64,000 bases of DNA, from contig CM057825.1 of the NCBI GenBank assembly GCA_030068075.1, forward strand, positions 121,571,434 through 121,635,433. The letters are read 5' to 3'. The notes beneath the pieces were generated by a model. It worked only from the letters and a program-made list of their open reading frames with translations. It searched no databases and was not told the DNA's origin. This document shows, one piece after another, positions 9,459 to 19,480 of this stretch. Position 1 is the first letter of the stretch; every line of letters begins with the position of its first letter. A program made the translations under genes and the position numbers. This DNA is from Paguma larvata. Taxonomy: Eukaryota; Chordata; Mammalia; Carnivora; Viverridae.

Positions 9459-9735
9459 CCTGCATTTTATAGCACGCTCCACGGAGGCTCCTTCGGACTG
9501 TCAGTCCTGGTGGTGCTCAGTTTGGTGGTGAATGGAGGACTTGCTCCTTGTACTCCCTTAAGGATGGGTCAGACTGTCCCAAAACAGGGTCAGGGAAAGA
9601 TCTCTGAATCGGGGGCCGGCAGCACTCCGTGCCAATGACCCAACCGATGTGCCAGGGCCTCCAGAGGCCTGAGGGGGAAGCGCGGGGTTAATAGCTCCAA
9701 GGACCCCACACAGAAGGAGACAGGCCACGGGCTAC
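9459..9735. other. No feature recognised
   Basis: About 280 bases of GC-moderate sequence without a recognised repeat or coding signal. Confidence 0.4.
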
Positions 9736-9845
9736 ATCCAGCAGAGCCTCTAAAGGCTGTGTGAGTTGAGGAAAGTTAGTTGACCTCTCAGAGCCTCTGA
9801 CTCTTTAGCCATAAAACGTAATGCATTTCGCTTTCTAAGTAAGGC
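9736..9845 (+). mobile_element. MIR fragment
   Basis: GCTGTGTGAGTTGAGGAAAG, TTGACCTCTCAGAGCCTC and CTCTTTAGCCATAAAACG match the MIR core order. Confidence 0.65.
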
Positions 9846-9886
9846 GAAGGGGATACAATGACATATTAAATTAATTAACGCGTCTT

Positions 9887-10108
9887 GGAGCGCCTGGGTG
9901 GCTCAGCCGGTTGAGCGTCAGACTTCAGCTCAGGTCATGATCTCGCGGTCCATGAGTTCGAGCCCCGAGTCGGGCTCTGTGAGGACAGCTCAGAGCCTGG
10001 AGCCTGCTTCGGGTTCTGTGTCTCCCTCTCTCTCTGCCCCTCCCCTGTTCCCACTCCGTCTCTCTCTCTCTCTCAAAAATAAACAAGCATTAAAAAAATT
10101 AAAAAAAA
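9887..10108 (+). mobile_element. SINEC, full length
   Basis: Head GGAGCGCCTGGGTGGCTCAGCCGG, long TC run, tail AAATAAACAAGCATTAAAAAA. TSD AATTAACGCGTCT / AATTAACGCATCT. Confidence 0.96.
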
Positions 10109-10149
10109 TTAACGCATCTCAGAATGCCGGCAACAGGGCATAGGGGTTA

Positions 10150-10400
10150 TAAGTGATGGATATGGAGTCTGGCCGCCTGTTCACATCCTGGGGCTTCTCC
10201 TCTGGACCTCAGTTTCCTCATCTGTATTATGGAGACAATGACAGCACCCGCCTCATTAGACTGCTCTCAAAATTCAATGAGGCGGGAAAGTACTTTAGGA
10301 CAGTGTCTGGAATACATTCAATAAATGCCAGCTCTTATTATCTAAATGTGCCAGGGTAGCTGAGACATAGTAAGAACTAGATAAAGAGTAGCCATCATTA
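10150..10400 (+). mobile_element. MIR, nearly full length
   Basis: GGACCTCAGTTTCCTCATCTG, GGAGACAATGACAGCACC, CCTCATTAGACTGCTCTCAA, AATTCAATGAGGCGGGAAAGTAC and AATACATTCAATAAATGCCAG give the full MIR progression. Confidence 0.87.
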
Positions 10401-10505
10401 GTAGAAACAACCACCGACAAACAGAAAACATCAAACCTTATAGGTTCTGGTGAGTTCTCCACTCTGAACACTTAGGCATGGATTGCATGTAGCTGTTCTT
10501 TTATT

Positions 10506-10728
10506 TTAGTCTTTTAAAAATGTTTATTAAATGTTTATTTATTCTTGAGAGAGAGAGAGCATGAGCATGGGAGGGACAGAGAGAGAGAGGGAGATGCAGA
10601 ATCCGAAGCAGGCTCCAGGCTCTGAGCTGTCAGCCCAGAACCCCATGCGGGGCTCAAACTTGCAAACTGTGAGATCACGACCTGAGCTGAAGTCAGAGGC
10701 TTAACTGACTGAGCCACCCAGGTGCCCC
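10506..10728 (-). mobile_element. SINEC, full length
   Basis: T-rich start, GAGAGAGAG, right end GAGCCACCCAGGTGCCCC. Approximate TSD ATGTAGCTGT / GTGTAGCTGT. Confidence 0.94.
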
Positions 10729-10744
10729 TGAGTGTAGCTGTGGT

Positions 10745-10862
10745 TAAACTTACACGTGGGCCTCTACCCTCACCGGAGGCTTATTAAAACCCAGATTGCT
10801 GGGCCTCACCCCCAGGGTTTTCTGATTCAGTTGGTCTAGGTTAGGGGCCTCATAACTGCCAT
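10745..10862 (+). mobile_element. MER20 fragment
   Basis: GGAGGCTTATTAAAACCCAGATTGCTGGGCC, CCCAGGGTTTTCTGATTCAG and TTGGTCTAGG match the 5-prime half of MER20. The copy is cut short by a SINE fragment. Confidence 0.78.
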
Positions 10863-10955
10863 TGTTTTCAAGTTTATTCATTTATTTCGTGAGAGAGAGA
10901 GCGGGGGAGGGGAAGAGAGAGAGAATCCCAAGCAGGCTCCACGCTGCCAGCAGGC
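10863..10955 (-). mobile_element. Truncated CAN-SINE fragment
   Basis: TTATTTCGTGAGAGAGAGAG, then GAGAATCCCAAGCAGGCTCCACGCTG. The tRNA-derived end is missing. The AATCCCAAGCAGGCTCC wording belongs to an older subtype than AATCCGAAGCAGGCTCC. Confidence 0.7.
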
Positions 10956-11660
10956 ATGGACTGTGGGCAGTGTACCTGGAAAGGGGCCACCAGAATTCCT
11001 TGTCACATCCCCCTTTGATGCTTAATGCTACTCTGTCGTCTTGCTAAGAGTCATCTGAGCACCAGGGAATTCATCTAAGAAGGCCAAGCCCTTCCATCTA
11101 TCTGTGAGCCTAAAAACAGGGTTTCCCCTAATACTTTAGCCGCCCTCCAGCCTCTGGCCGGTCCTAGTGCAGAAAGGGTTAATGATATTTTTGTTCTGAT
11201 GGACCCCAAATGTGAAGGGGTAGCGGTTCTTCTGCTTCCTACCCTAAAATCAGTCTTTCCAGGGAACGGTAGGCCTGGAAAGATTAAGAGCTATGTTTTG
11301 TTATTCATTAAAAAAAAAATTCCCTTTATTCCGAATTTCATTAGCTCTGTGTTAATATTGTGACCAAAATTAATTTTAGACCAGAGTCGAAGCATTATTC
11401 TACATTTTCCTTAAAATATATCTTCCCTTCAGAAACTTGGCAAGTGGGAAAACGTAATTCACCATTACAACGGGCCTGCTCATTTGCAGGGTTCAGAGAA
11501 TTGTGGAGGCAAATAGGAAATCGCACAGAGAAGGAGAGGAAGAATTTGGAGGAGAAGACACGAGGCCGGCGCAAAAGAAAAAAGAGCCCCTCAGGCCTTA
11601 AGGATCTGGAAGATTCTGTATCTTGGCGGTTGTAGTACCTGAGCCTGTAATAAACACTCA
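10956..11660. other. No gene or repeat recognised
   Basis: Contains a 91-codon plus-strand open frame (11360-11635) ending in a basic, AG-rich stretch. It has no recognisable domain and no splice context, so I do not call it. Confidence 0.45.
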
Positions 11661-12282
11661 GGTGAGATACCTTTTCGAATTAGTTGTTTCACTTTCTTTG
11701 GGTAAATCCAGCCAGTGCTGGATCGTAGGGTAGTTCCATTCTTTTTTTTTTTTTAATTTTTTTTAACATTTATTACTGAGAGACAGAGAGAGATAGAGCA
11801 TGAGTGGGGGAGGGGCAGAGAGAGAGGGAGACACAGAATCCGAAGCAGGCTCCAGGCTCTGAGCTGTCTGCACAGAACCCGACGTGGGGCTCGAACTCAC
11901 AAACTGCGAGATCACGACCTGGGCCGAAGTCGGATGCTGAACCGACTGAGCCACCCAGGCGCCCCTCCATTCTTAATTTTTTGAGGAAACGCCACGCTGT
12001 TTTCCAGAGCGGCTGGGCCAGTTTGCATTCCCACCAGCAGTGCTCAGGAGTTCCTTTCTCCCCCACATGCTCACCGACACCTGTTGTTTCTTGTCTTTGC
12101 CGTTAGCCATTCTGACAGCGAAGTGGTATCTCATTGTGGTTTTAATTTGTATTTCCCTGATGATGAGTGACGTTGAGCAACTTTTTATGTGTCTGTTGGC
12201 CATCTGGATGTCTTCTTTGGTAAAATGTTTATTCAGGTCCTCTGACCATTTTTAATTGGATTGTATGTTTGGGGGGGCTTGA
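11661..12282 (-). mobile_element. L1 ORF2 C-terminal segment, inverted 5-prime part
   Basis: Read on the minus strand, this is the end of L1 ORF2, broken by frameshifts. Recognisable peptide stretches are [42 protein letters not shown] and NRHIKS. A SINE interrupts it at 11741-11965. The segment is inverted relative to the L1 3-prime end that follows on the plus strand. That is the twin-priming layout typical of L1 insertions. Confidence 0.88.
11741..11965 (-). mobile_element. SINEC inside L1
   Basis: Long T run, GAGAGACAGAGAGAG, right end GAGCCACCCAGGCGCCCC. TSD TCCATTCTT at 11735-11743 and from 11966. Confidence 0.95.
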
Positions 12283-12320
12283 GTGTCCGTTCGCAGATGA
12301 ATGGATAACAAAATTGTGAT

Positions 12321-12323
12321 ACA

Positions 12324-12363
<40 letters not shown>
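12321..12363 (+). repeat. (AC)n microsatellite inside L1 3-prime end
   Basis: About 20 AC units with one AAAC interruption at the start. It expanded from the ACACACA already present in the L1 consensus at this place. Confidence 0.96.
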
Positions 12364-12365
<2 letters not shown>

Positions 12366-12438
12366 GGAATATTACTCAGCCTTAAAAAATGAAATCTTGC
12401 CTTTCGCAACAACATGATGGATTGAGATGGTGTAATGT

Positions 12439-12662
12439 TTTTTTTTTTATTTTTCAAACGTTTTTATTTTATTTTTGAGAGACACAGAGACAGAGTGTGA
12501 GCAGGGAAGGGGCAGAAAGAGAGGGAGACACAGAATCTGAAACAGGCTCCGGGCTCTGAGCCGTCAGCACAGAGCCCGATGCGGGGCTCGAACTCACGGA
12601 CCCTGAGATCATGACCTGAGCCGAAGTCGGTCGTTCAACTGACTGAGCCATCCAGGTGTCCC
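12439..12662 (-). mobile_element. SINEC inside L1
   Basis: T run, right end GAGCCATCCAGGTGTCCC. TSD GAGATGGTGTAATG (12424-12437) / AAGACGGTGTAATG (12663-12676). Confidence 0.95.
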
Positions 12663-13029
12663 AAGACGGTGTAATGTTAAGTGAAGTAAGTCAGAGAAAG
12701 ACAAATACCATATGACTTCACTCATATGTGGAATTTAAGAAACAAAACAAATGAACAAAGAAAAAGAGACAAAAAAAGCATTTTACAAAAACAAAGTGAT
12801 GGTTATCACAGGGAGGTGGGGAGGATGGGTGAAATAGGTGATGAGGATTAAGGAGTGCCCTTGTGATGAGCCCTGAGAAATGTATAGAATTGTTGGATCT
12901 TATTGTACGTATGAAACTAATGCAGCACAGTTTGTTAATTATACTTTAATAAAAAGTAAATGAAGGAACTGTAAGAAAATATTTTCTGCAAAAGGTCAGA
13001 TAGTATTCAACTTTTGAGGCCATAGATTT

Positions 13030-13259
13030 TCTTTTTTTATTAAATTTTTTTCCACATTTATTTATTTTTAAGAGACAGTGAGACAGAGTGCAAGTGGGGG
13101 AGGGGCAGAGAGGAAGGGAGACCCAGAATCCGAAGCAGGCTCCAGGCTCTGAGCTGTCAGCACAGAACCCGATACGGGGCTTGAACCCATGAACCGTGAG
13201 ATCATGCATGACCTGAGCCGAAGTCGGACGCTTAACCTACTGAGCCACCCAGGCGCCCC
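13030..13259 (-). mobile_element. SINEC, full length
   Basis: T-rich start, GAGACAGAGTG, right end GAGCCACCCAGGCGCCCC. A CATG duplication (GATCATGCATGACC) slightly lengthens the head. Confidence 0.94.
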
Positions 13260-13324
13260 TAAAATGAAGTGTTAAAATCCGTTGTTGTTTTCATCCCCCA
13301 AGATAACTGCTACTTACTTATTTT

Positions 13325-13529
13325 AAAGTGTTTATTTATTTTGAGAGAGAGAGAAAGTGTAAGTGGGAGAGGGCCAAAGGCGTGGTGGAGAGGGAGAGAA
13401 TCCCAAGCAGGCTCTGCGCTGTCAGCCAAGAGCCCGACGTGGGGCTTGATCCCACGAACTGTGAGATCGTGACCCGAACTGAAATCGAGAGTCAAAACAC
13501 TCACCCCACGGACCCAGCCAGGCGCCCCA
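13325..13529 (-). mobile_element. CAN-SINE, older subtype
   Basis: GTTTATTTATTTTGAGAGAGAGAG, AATCCCAAGCAGGCTCTGCGCTG, CTGAAATCGAGAGTC, right end CAGCCAGGCGCCCC. The AATCCCAAG and AAATCGAGAGTC wording differs from the younger feliform copies. Confidence 0.9.
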
Positions 13530-13554
13530 ACAGCTGTTCATAGTACAGGATTTT

Positions 13555-13900
13555 TCCTTCTTGGCCTTTTTGACTCTCCATATTGAAACAAACAAATGGG
13601 TAATGCTAAAGCCACGGTCCCTGCCCCTTCTTTTTTTCCTTAACAATTTATCTTGGACATTGATCCGCATCAGTTTATCAAAGCTGACCTCTGCCCTCGT
13701 TCTTTGTAACTGCTGCACAGTACTCCACAGTGTGGACCTTCCGTACGTTTCTTTAGTGCTAAATGTGGATGTTCAGGCTGTGTCCAGTTTTTCTCTATGA
13801 TAAATAATGTTGCCAGGAATATCCTAGTAACCATATTTTTGCTTCCATCTGTGGGGGGAAATTCCTAGAAATTAGATCATTTGGCCTAAGCATCTGCTCA
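13555..13900 (-). mobile_element. Probable old L1 (L1M) fragment
   Basis: CTCTATGATAAATAATGTTGCCAGGAATATCC and AAATTCCTAGAAATTAGATCATTTGG follow the reverse strand of an ancient L1 3-prime segment. The 79-codon plus-strand open frame across it is chance. Confidence 0.6.
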
Positions 13901-14034
13901 TTTGGCAGGGGGACACAGAGTGACAAAATGGCAGAAGAAGCCATTTAGACATCTTTCGTGTGCCATTCTCTGGTGTCTGAACTGAGATTCCCATTGGGTA
14001 GAGATCTAGATTCCTTCACATTTCCTTTTCTTTT

Positions 14035-14250
14035 TTTTTTTAACTTTAAAGTTTTTCTTTATTTATTTTGAGAGAGAGAGAGAGAGAGCATGATCTGGGA
14101 AGGAGTAGAGAGAAAAAGGGAGAATCCCAAAGACTTCACATCACCAGAGTAGAGCCCCATATGGGGCTAGAACTCACGAACTGTGAGATCATGACTTGAG
14201 CCGAAACCAAGAGTCGGATGTTCAAACCAACGGAGCCACCCAGATGCCCT
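14035..14250 (-). mobile_element. CAN-SINE (first of an adjacent pair)
   Basis: T-rich start, (GA)n, AATCCCAAAGACTTCACATCACC, CGAAACCAAGAGTC, right end GAGCCACCCAGATGCCC. The left flank GATTCCTTCA (14009-14018) matches the right flank of the next SINE. Confidence 0.9.
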
Positions 14251-14459
14251 AATTTTTTTACGTATGTTTATTTTTGAGAGAGAGACAGCATGAGCAGGGG
14301 AAGAACAGAGAGAGAGAGAGGGAGAGAGAGAATCTCAAGCAGGCTCTGGACCATCAGCATAGAGCCTAATATGGGGCTTGAACTCATGAAACCATGAGAT
14401 CGTGACCTGAGCTGAAACCGAGTCAGACGTTTAACAGACTGAGCCACCCAGGTGCCCCC
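14251..14459 (-). mobile_element. CAN-SINE (second of an adjacent pair)
   Basis: Begins directly after the previous copy with a short T run. Contains AATCTCAAGCAGGCTCTGGACC and ends GAGCCACCCAGGTGCCCC. It is followed by GATTCCTTCG, matching the GATTCCTTCA before the first SINE. Confidence 0.92.
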
Positions 14460-14619
14460 GATTCCTTCGAATTTTCAATGGCCACCTCTTCTATCTCTTT
14501 TCCCCAGCAGGTTAGTGGGTTGTTTTACCATTTAATGACCACTCTCAGGTAGGCAAGAGAAAAACAGACCTGACCAGTATTTCCCCTAAGTCTTGATAGC
14601 GTTTTTGAGAGCAGAGATG

Positions 14620-14905
14620 ATTCGGTGAGCAAGCTATGACCTGCAGGGCAAGTCTAACTACTGTCCGATTTTGTACAGTCCATGAGCTAAGAATAATTTT
14701 AACAATTTTAAATAGTCGGTGGGGGGGGGGCAGAAACAAGGAATATCGGTGATAGATAAATATGATCTGAAATTCAAATTTCAGGTGTGTTGATAAAGTT
14801 TTATGAGAACACAAGCCATACTTGCTCATTCACACGTGGTCAGTGACTGGTCTTCACAAACAAGGGCAGAGGTAAGTGGCTGCAATAGGAATTGTATGGC
14901 CCTAA
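14620..14905 (+). mobile_element. Ancient interspersed repeat, split by a SINE unit
   Basis: CTATGACCTGCAGGGCAAGTC, GATAAAGTTTTATGAGAACACAAGCCAT, CTTGCTCATTCACACGTGG, GGGCAGAGGTAAGTGGCTGCAATAG and ATTGTATGGCCCTAA follow a common mammalian repeat whose class I cannot name. It resumes at 15484 (AAGTTGAACGTTATCTA). Confidence 0.6.
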
Positions 14906-15126
14906 GGGGCGCCTGGGGGGCTCAGTCGATTAAGTGTCCAACTTCGGCTCAGGTCATGATCTCACGATTCATGGGTTCAAGCCCTGCTTTGGGCTCTGTG
15001 CTGCCAGCTCAGAGCTTGGAGCCCACTTCGGATTCTGTGTCTCCCTCTCTCTCTGCCCTTCTCCTGCTCACGCTCTGTCTCTATGTCTCAAAAATAAATA
15101 AACATTAAAAAAAATAAAAAAAAAAA
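14906..15126 (+). mobile_element. SINEC, 5-prime member of a composite insertion
   Basis: Head GGGGCGCCTGGGGGGCTCAG, tail AATAAATAAACATTAAAAAAAA. The left TSD GAATTGTATGGCCCTAA (14889-14905) is not repeated directly after this tail. It is repeated after the next SINE, at 15467-15483. Confidence 0.95.
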
Positions 15127-15240
15127 GAATGGAGGAAGGTACAGAGAAGAGATGAGCTAACATTGGCCAGAGGACACTGAACAGAACCACAGCACAGAAT
15201 ATTACTTTAGCCCAAACTGTGAAATTCATAGTAGTTTCTA
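15127..15240 (+). other. 114-base spacer between two SINEs, possible 3-prime transduction
   Basis: Single-copy-looking text (GAATGGAGGAAGGTACAG .. CATAGTAGTTTCTA) that does not continue the repeat on either side of the composite insertion. It lies between SINE 14906-15126 and SINE 15241-15466, both inside one TSD pair. Confidence 0.6.
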
Positions 15241-15466
15241 GGGGTGCCTGGGTGGCTCAGTTGGTTGGGCGTCCAACTTCAGCTCAGGTCATGATATTGA
15301 GGTTCATGAATTCCAGCCCTGCATCGGGCTCTGTGCTGATGGCTCAGAGCCTGGAGCCTGCTTCGGATTCTGTGTCTCCTTCTCTCTCTGCCCCTCCCCT
15401 GCTTGCCCTCTGTCTCACTTTGTCTCTTAAAAATAAATAAATGTGGAAAAAAAGTAATAAAAAAAG
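15241..15466 (+). mobile_element. SINEC, 3-prime member of a composite insertion
   Basis: Head GGGGTGCCTGGGTGGCTCAG, tail AATAAATAAATGTGGAAAAAAAG. It is followed by AAATTGTATGACCCTAA (15467-15483), the partner of the TSD in front of the SINE at 14906. Its own left flank (GTAGTTTCTA) has no match on the right. Confidence 0.95.
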
Positions 15467-15499
15467 AAATTGTATGACCCTAAAAGTTGAACGTTATCT

Positions 15500-15655
15500 A
15501 CTACAGTTTGTGGGTTTGAGCCCCACGTTGGGCTCTGTGCTGACAGCTCAGAGCCTGGAACCTGCTTCGGACTCTGCGTCTCCCTCTCTCTGCCCCTCCC
15601 TGTTCATGTGCACACACATGCACTCTCTCTTTCAAAAATAAACTTTAGAAAAATT
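15500..15655 (+). mobile_element. SINEC, 5-prime truncated
   Basis: Starts inside the head at CAGTTTGTGGGTTTGAGCCCC and runs through the body to AATAAACTTTAGAAAAATTTTAG. The first third of the tRNA-like head is missing. Confidence 0.9.
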
Positions 15656-15721
15656 TTAGTATGTCGTTTTAACCCTTTCTGTACTCCAGATTGTTTGCAA
15701 CCAATATTTTTGTGACTTTAT

Positions 15722-16299
15722 ATGATGATTAACTTTAGGGGTCAACTTGACTGGGATGTGGGGTGTCCATTTAACTGGTTAAACACTAGTTCTGGGTGTG
15801 TGTGTGAGGGTGTATCTAGAGGAGGTTAACATTTGAACTTGTGAAGCAAGTATGGTAGCATCATCCAATCCATTCACGGCCCAAATAGAACAAAATGGCA
15901 GAGGAAGGGGGCCTTCATTCCCGGCCTGACTGTTCCCTTGCCCTGGGGACTCCTGGTTCTCAGGTCTTCAGACTCAGAATGGATTCTACACCACTGACTC
16001 TTCTGACCTCGGGTCTTTGGATTATTCCACTGGCTTTCCTGGGTCTATAGCTTGCGGATGGCAAATTGTGATATTGATTTCTCTGCCTTCATAATCTCGT
16101 GAGCCAGTTCCTTATCATAAATTTAATTTTAGATATTAATGTCAAGTAGATATAAGGATTTATGTATCTCTTTAGAGAGACATGTCTGTATCTTTATCTC
16201 TCTACCTATCCAATGATCCATCCATCCATCCATCCATCCATCCTGTCTGCCTATCTATGTATCTGTCTATTTATTTTTGTCTCTATCTATCTATCAATA

Positions 16300-16356
<57 letters not shown>

Positions 16357-16394
16357 CATATTGATTCTTTCCTGGAGAACCCTAACAAATATAC
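15722..16394 (+). mobile_element. MLT2-type ERVL solo LTR with internal microsatellites
   Basis: ATGATGATTAACTTTAGGGGTCAACTTGACTGGG, GGTTAAACACTAG, GAGGGTGTATCTAGAGGAGGTTAACATTTGAA, CCTGGTTCTCAGG, CACTGGCTTTCCTGGGTCT, CATAATCTCGTGAGCCAGTTCC and a final TCCTGGAGAACCCTAACAAATA. The TATA-rich part near the 3-prime end has grown into CCAT and ATCT repeats (16215-16357). Confidence 0.87.
16215..16357 (+). repeat. Compound (CCAT)n / (ATCT)n microsatellite
   Basis: A CCAT run (16215-16243), then mixed CTAT/TTAT, a TC run and about nine ATCT units up to 16357. It gives spurious serine- and tyrosine-rich open frames. Confidence 0.95.
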
Positions 16395-16399
16395 TTTCA

Positions 16400-19300
16400 T
16401 AATAAAAAATTAATTTCGAAAAAGTCCCTCTCTTCACAATAGGGGTGGAATCAGAGAAGAGTTAACCCAAAGCCTGCATAATTTCACTTAAAATTATTGT
16501 GAGAATAAAGAATGAAAGAATCTGAGTAGTTATTTTTTTTCTTTAATTTTTCATCCAGTCAATATTTATTATACAATTGTATAATGGGGTTCATGGGAGT
16601 ATTCTTCAAATATATTTATTCTTACAGTTCACATTTGCTGTACAAACACCCTGTGTTTAGCAGTGGATTCTGATTTAATGAGATTTATGTGACTTTCAAG
16701 GAAGTTTTTCAAAGCGTTGTTTCCAAAGATGATTGAGTGGGTTGGAAGTTACAGTGTAAGACGCACATATCAGGAGTCAGAGTTTTATTGTTTTAGAGAC
16801 ATAACTCACGAAAATTAGGAAGGCAGGCCATAATAACCATAAGAGTGGGTGATATCATACTTGTTTTGGGTTTAAAAATGGAGACTAATTGTGTCACTTT
16901 CACGAGGTCACACAATTAATAAGTGTTAGATTTAGAATCTAGATGTATCTGACTTCAAAGACCGTTCTCTTTCTACCAGTGTCAGAGACCAAGCTCCCTT
17001 CTCCCCTTTTCTCATCGTAATAAAACCTCAAATTTTTAGCTAGACATATAGCCACCCAGAACAAAGATTATACAACCCAGACTTCCCTGTAATGGGGTAT
17101 GGACATATAAATAAATTCCAGGTGAGAGAAGAAGTAATGTGTGTTGCCTTCTCGGAAACTTCCTAAGAGGTAGCTACCAGGAACCTTTGGCCTCTTCTTC
17201 CTTCCCTTGTCCTCCCTACTGGCTGGGGCACCAGCAGCCATCTTGGACAATGAGGTAAAAATCATGTAGTGAATACAGAAAGAGCACTAATCCCCAGGAG
17301 ATTCTGTATAGCCTCAGACTACCTACCTCTAGATGTCATTTAGATGAAGAAGAAATGCCTTTATATTAAGTCAACATCTTTGGAGTTTTACTGCAGTTGA
17401 ACTTAATCCTATTTGACTATCGTAACACAATGCCTTCCAACCTGTCATCACTTTGGGGGAAAAAGCCCTAAGACTACTATCAATCACAGTTTCACCTCAA
17501 AAAGCCTTGAGAGAATCAGGCTGCATGAGTCAATACCCATGAATATATAGCTTATTCAAAGGGAATGCATGATGTAACTCTTCCTGAAGGCATCGGTGAT
17601 GGAGATTCAGTGCTCCCCGAATCGTGTGTTGACCTCCCCTTCACTTTGCTCAACATTTATGCTCAAAGCAATAAATGGAGATAGAATGTGGGGAAGAGCA
17701 GTCAAGAGAGACTGTTCTATCCTTCTTCTAAGTGCAGTGTGTGGGCCAGTTCTTAATAAACCTATTTAAAAACATTAGAATTGAAGCAGGGCAAATAGTT
17801 TTGGATTATAAATGTATTAAGGACACACAGAAAACATCTTCTATAAACATTATTTCAAGTGTATTATATTTATATAGTGTTTGCTTAAGACTGTATTTTC
17901 TCCTCTTGAACTATCAAGGGACTTTACCAAAAATATTGTGTCCATTTTTGATAAAGATAAACCTATTTTTATATTTTTAAATTTTTTAAAGTAAGGAATT
18001 TTAAAGTAAGGAATTTTTAAAGTAAGACTAACTCAGAGAAATAACAAGAGGAAAGCTGAGGCTTACAACCTTTTTACCTCATTCGGAATCCTAAAAACGT
18101 ACCCTACATGGCACTTACAAAATAGGAATATAATACTGTAACATAAATGGACAGTTTGTACTAAAAATGTTTTAAAGGAAGATACAGAATTTCATTATTT
18201 TTGCTTTTGTGCTGATTTTTTTAAATTATATTTCCATTATCATGGGTTTGTGCCACAGGAAATAGTACACTGAAACACGAAATTAACATTTAACTTTGAA
18301 ATTTCCTTTTTAAAAACTTAAATAACTATCTGCTTTCAGCTCGACATTCATTTTTTAAGCATGGCTCATCTAGTAAGTCCTAATTAGTGGTAACCTCCAA
18401 ATGGGTCCTTTGGCTTAAATTCCATCTCAAATTTTTTTCTTTTATGATATTTGACTTGTTAATTGTCAATGTAACCATGGAAAAGAAGAGCGATTTTCAA
18501 CAGCAGGTAACAAATATAAACCAGCGATGGGCCTGTGTATTTCAGAGGGTCCCTAAACCCTACCTTTGAACTTGATCTAAATACTGGATCACGTAATAGC
18601 TGTTCAGTAGATTTCAGTCATAATGGCTCTTGAAAAGTGTGCTACTGTTTTGGACAACCATCTTTTTTTTTTTTTAATACCCAATGTTTCTTCCCGAAAA
18701 CACATTGAATTTTTGTACTATGAGAAGTGATAGTTTGACTCTATGGTTTCAGGCGAAGACACTCTCTCCAATTTACCCAACACAACTGTTTCAAGTCAGA
18801 AAATATCAAGTGGAACCAATTTGAATCGCAAGCCATATTTGGATGAACCCGAAAGATTTTCCCTGCACGTATACACCAAGATAAAGGGACAAGGAGGCAG
18901 TGTCTTCTAGAGCATTCTAGTACATTCTGCACCTGTACTATTTCCATGAGTCCTCTCATAATTAGGCTTGTTTTGTCCTAAAGGTGTTTATCTGAGCTCT
19001 ACTGTTATTGTTTCAAGCAGTTTGAGTCCAAGACAACCTACCTACCAGCCCCCAGAATGGTTCCGAAATTACTGAAGAAAATGGCATGGAAAGAAAAATG
19101 CACCTTTCAAAGAAATGATTACCTTGCTCATCTCCATAATTAAGTCTTATCTTCCTCCTTTGCCAAGTACAATAACCCTTCTTTGGATTATATCTTATGT
19201 ACTCACTATATTTATATACTTTCTATTTTTTATTTAGTACTTCAATAAACTTGTTTTTATTGTTCAGTTGATGTATTTTTCTATCTTTGAAAATTTTGAG

Positions 19301-19480
19301 GCTATTTTGGATTGACATGGAACATATCATAATTTTCCCATTGAAAGTCATGGAATTTTTTCCCCATTCAATGACTTTGTATTTAGTAGCAAAGCTTTTA
19401 GGAATGGGCTACAGTCATTCAACAAGAGATAGGTGTATAGATTATTCCCCATGCAAAAATAGACCAACAAGTAGTCTTAC
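16400..19480. other. SINE-free AT-rich stretch, mostly unassigned
   Basis: Three kilobases without a CAN-SINE, in a half-window that otherwise averages about one per kilobase. It includes a MIR trace at 16860-16985 and an old-repeat-like stretch at 17000-17290 (AATAAAACCTCAAATTTTTAGCTAGACATATAGCCACCC). A 15-base unit (TTTTAAAGTAAGGAA) is repeated about three times at 17985-18025. No coding region is supported. Confidence 0.5.
16860..16985 (-). mobile_element. MIR fragment
   Basis: GTGTCACTTTCACGAGGTCACACAATTAATAAGTG, AGATTTAGAATCTAGATGTATCTGACTTC and CGTTCTCTTTCTACCA follow the reverse MIR core. Confidence 0.65.

Larger units (their letters stand above)
12283..12958 (+). mobile_element. L1 3-prime end (UTR), plus-strand part
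   Basis: GTTCGCAGATGAATGGATAAC, AATTGTGATACACA, GGGGAATATTACTCAGCC, GTCAGAGAAAGACAAATACC, CACTCATATGTGGAATTTAAG, ATGTATAGAATTGTTGGATC and a final TTTAATAAAAAG are the carnivore L1 3-prime sequence. It is interrupted by a SINE at 12439-12662 and carries an AC microsatellite at 12321-12363. Confidence 0.88.

Noticed and set aside
9271..9465. Recurring open frames of 60-90 codons reading MAQSVERPTSAQVMISRFVSSSPASGSVLTAQSLEPASDSVSPSLSAPPLL (here, and at 9898, 10535, 11763, 12469, 25808, 45780, 51724, 61662 and elsewhere)
   Set aside because: These are one reading frame of the CAN-SINE itself. Their similarity reflects the repeat, not a protein family.
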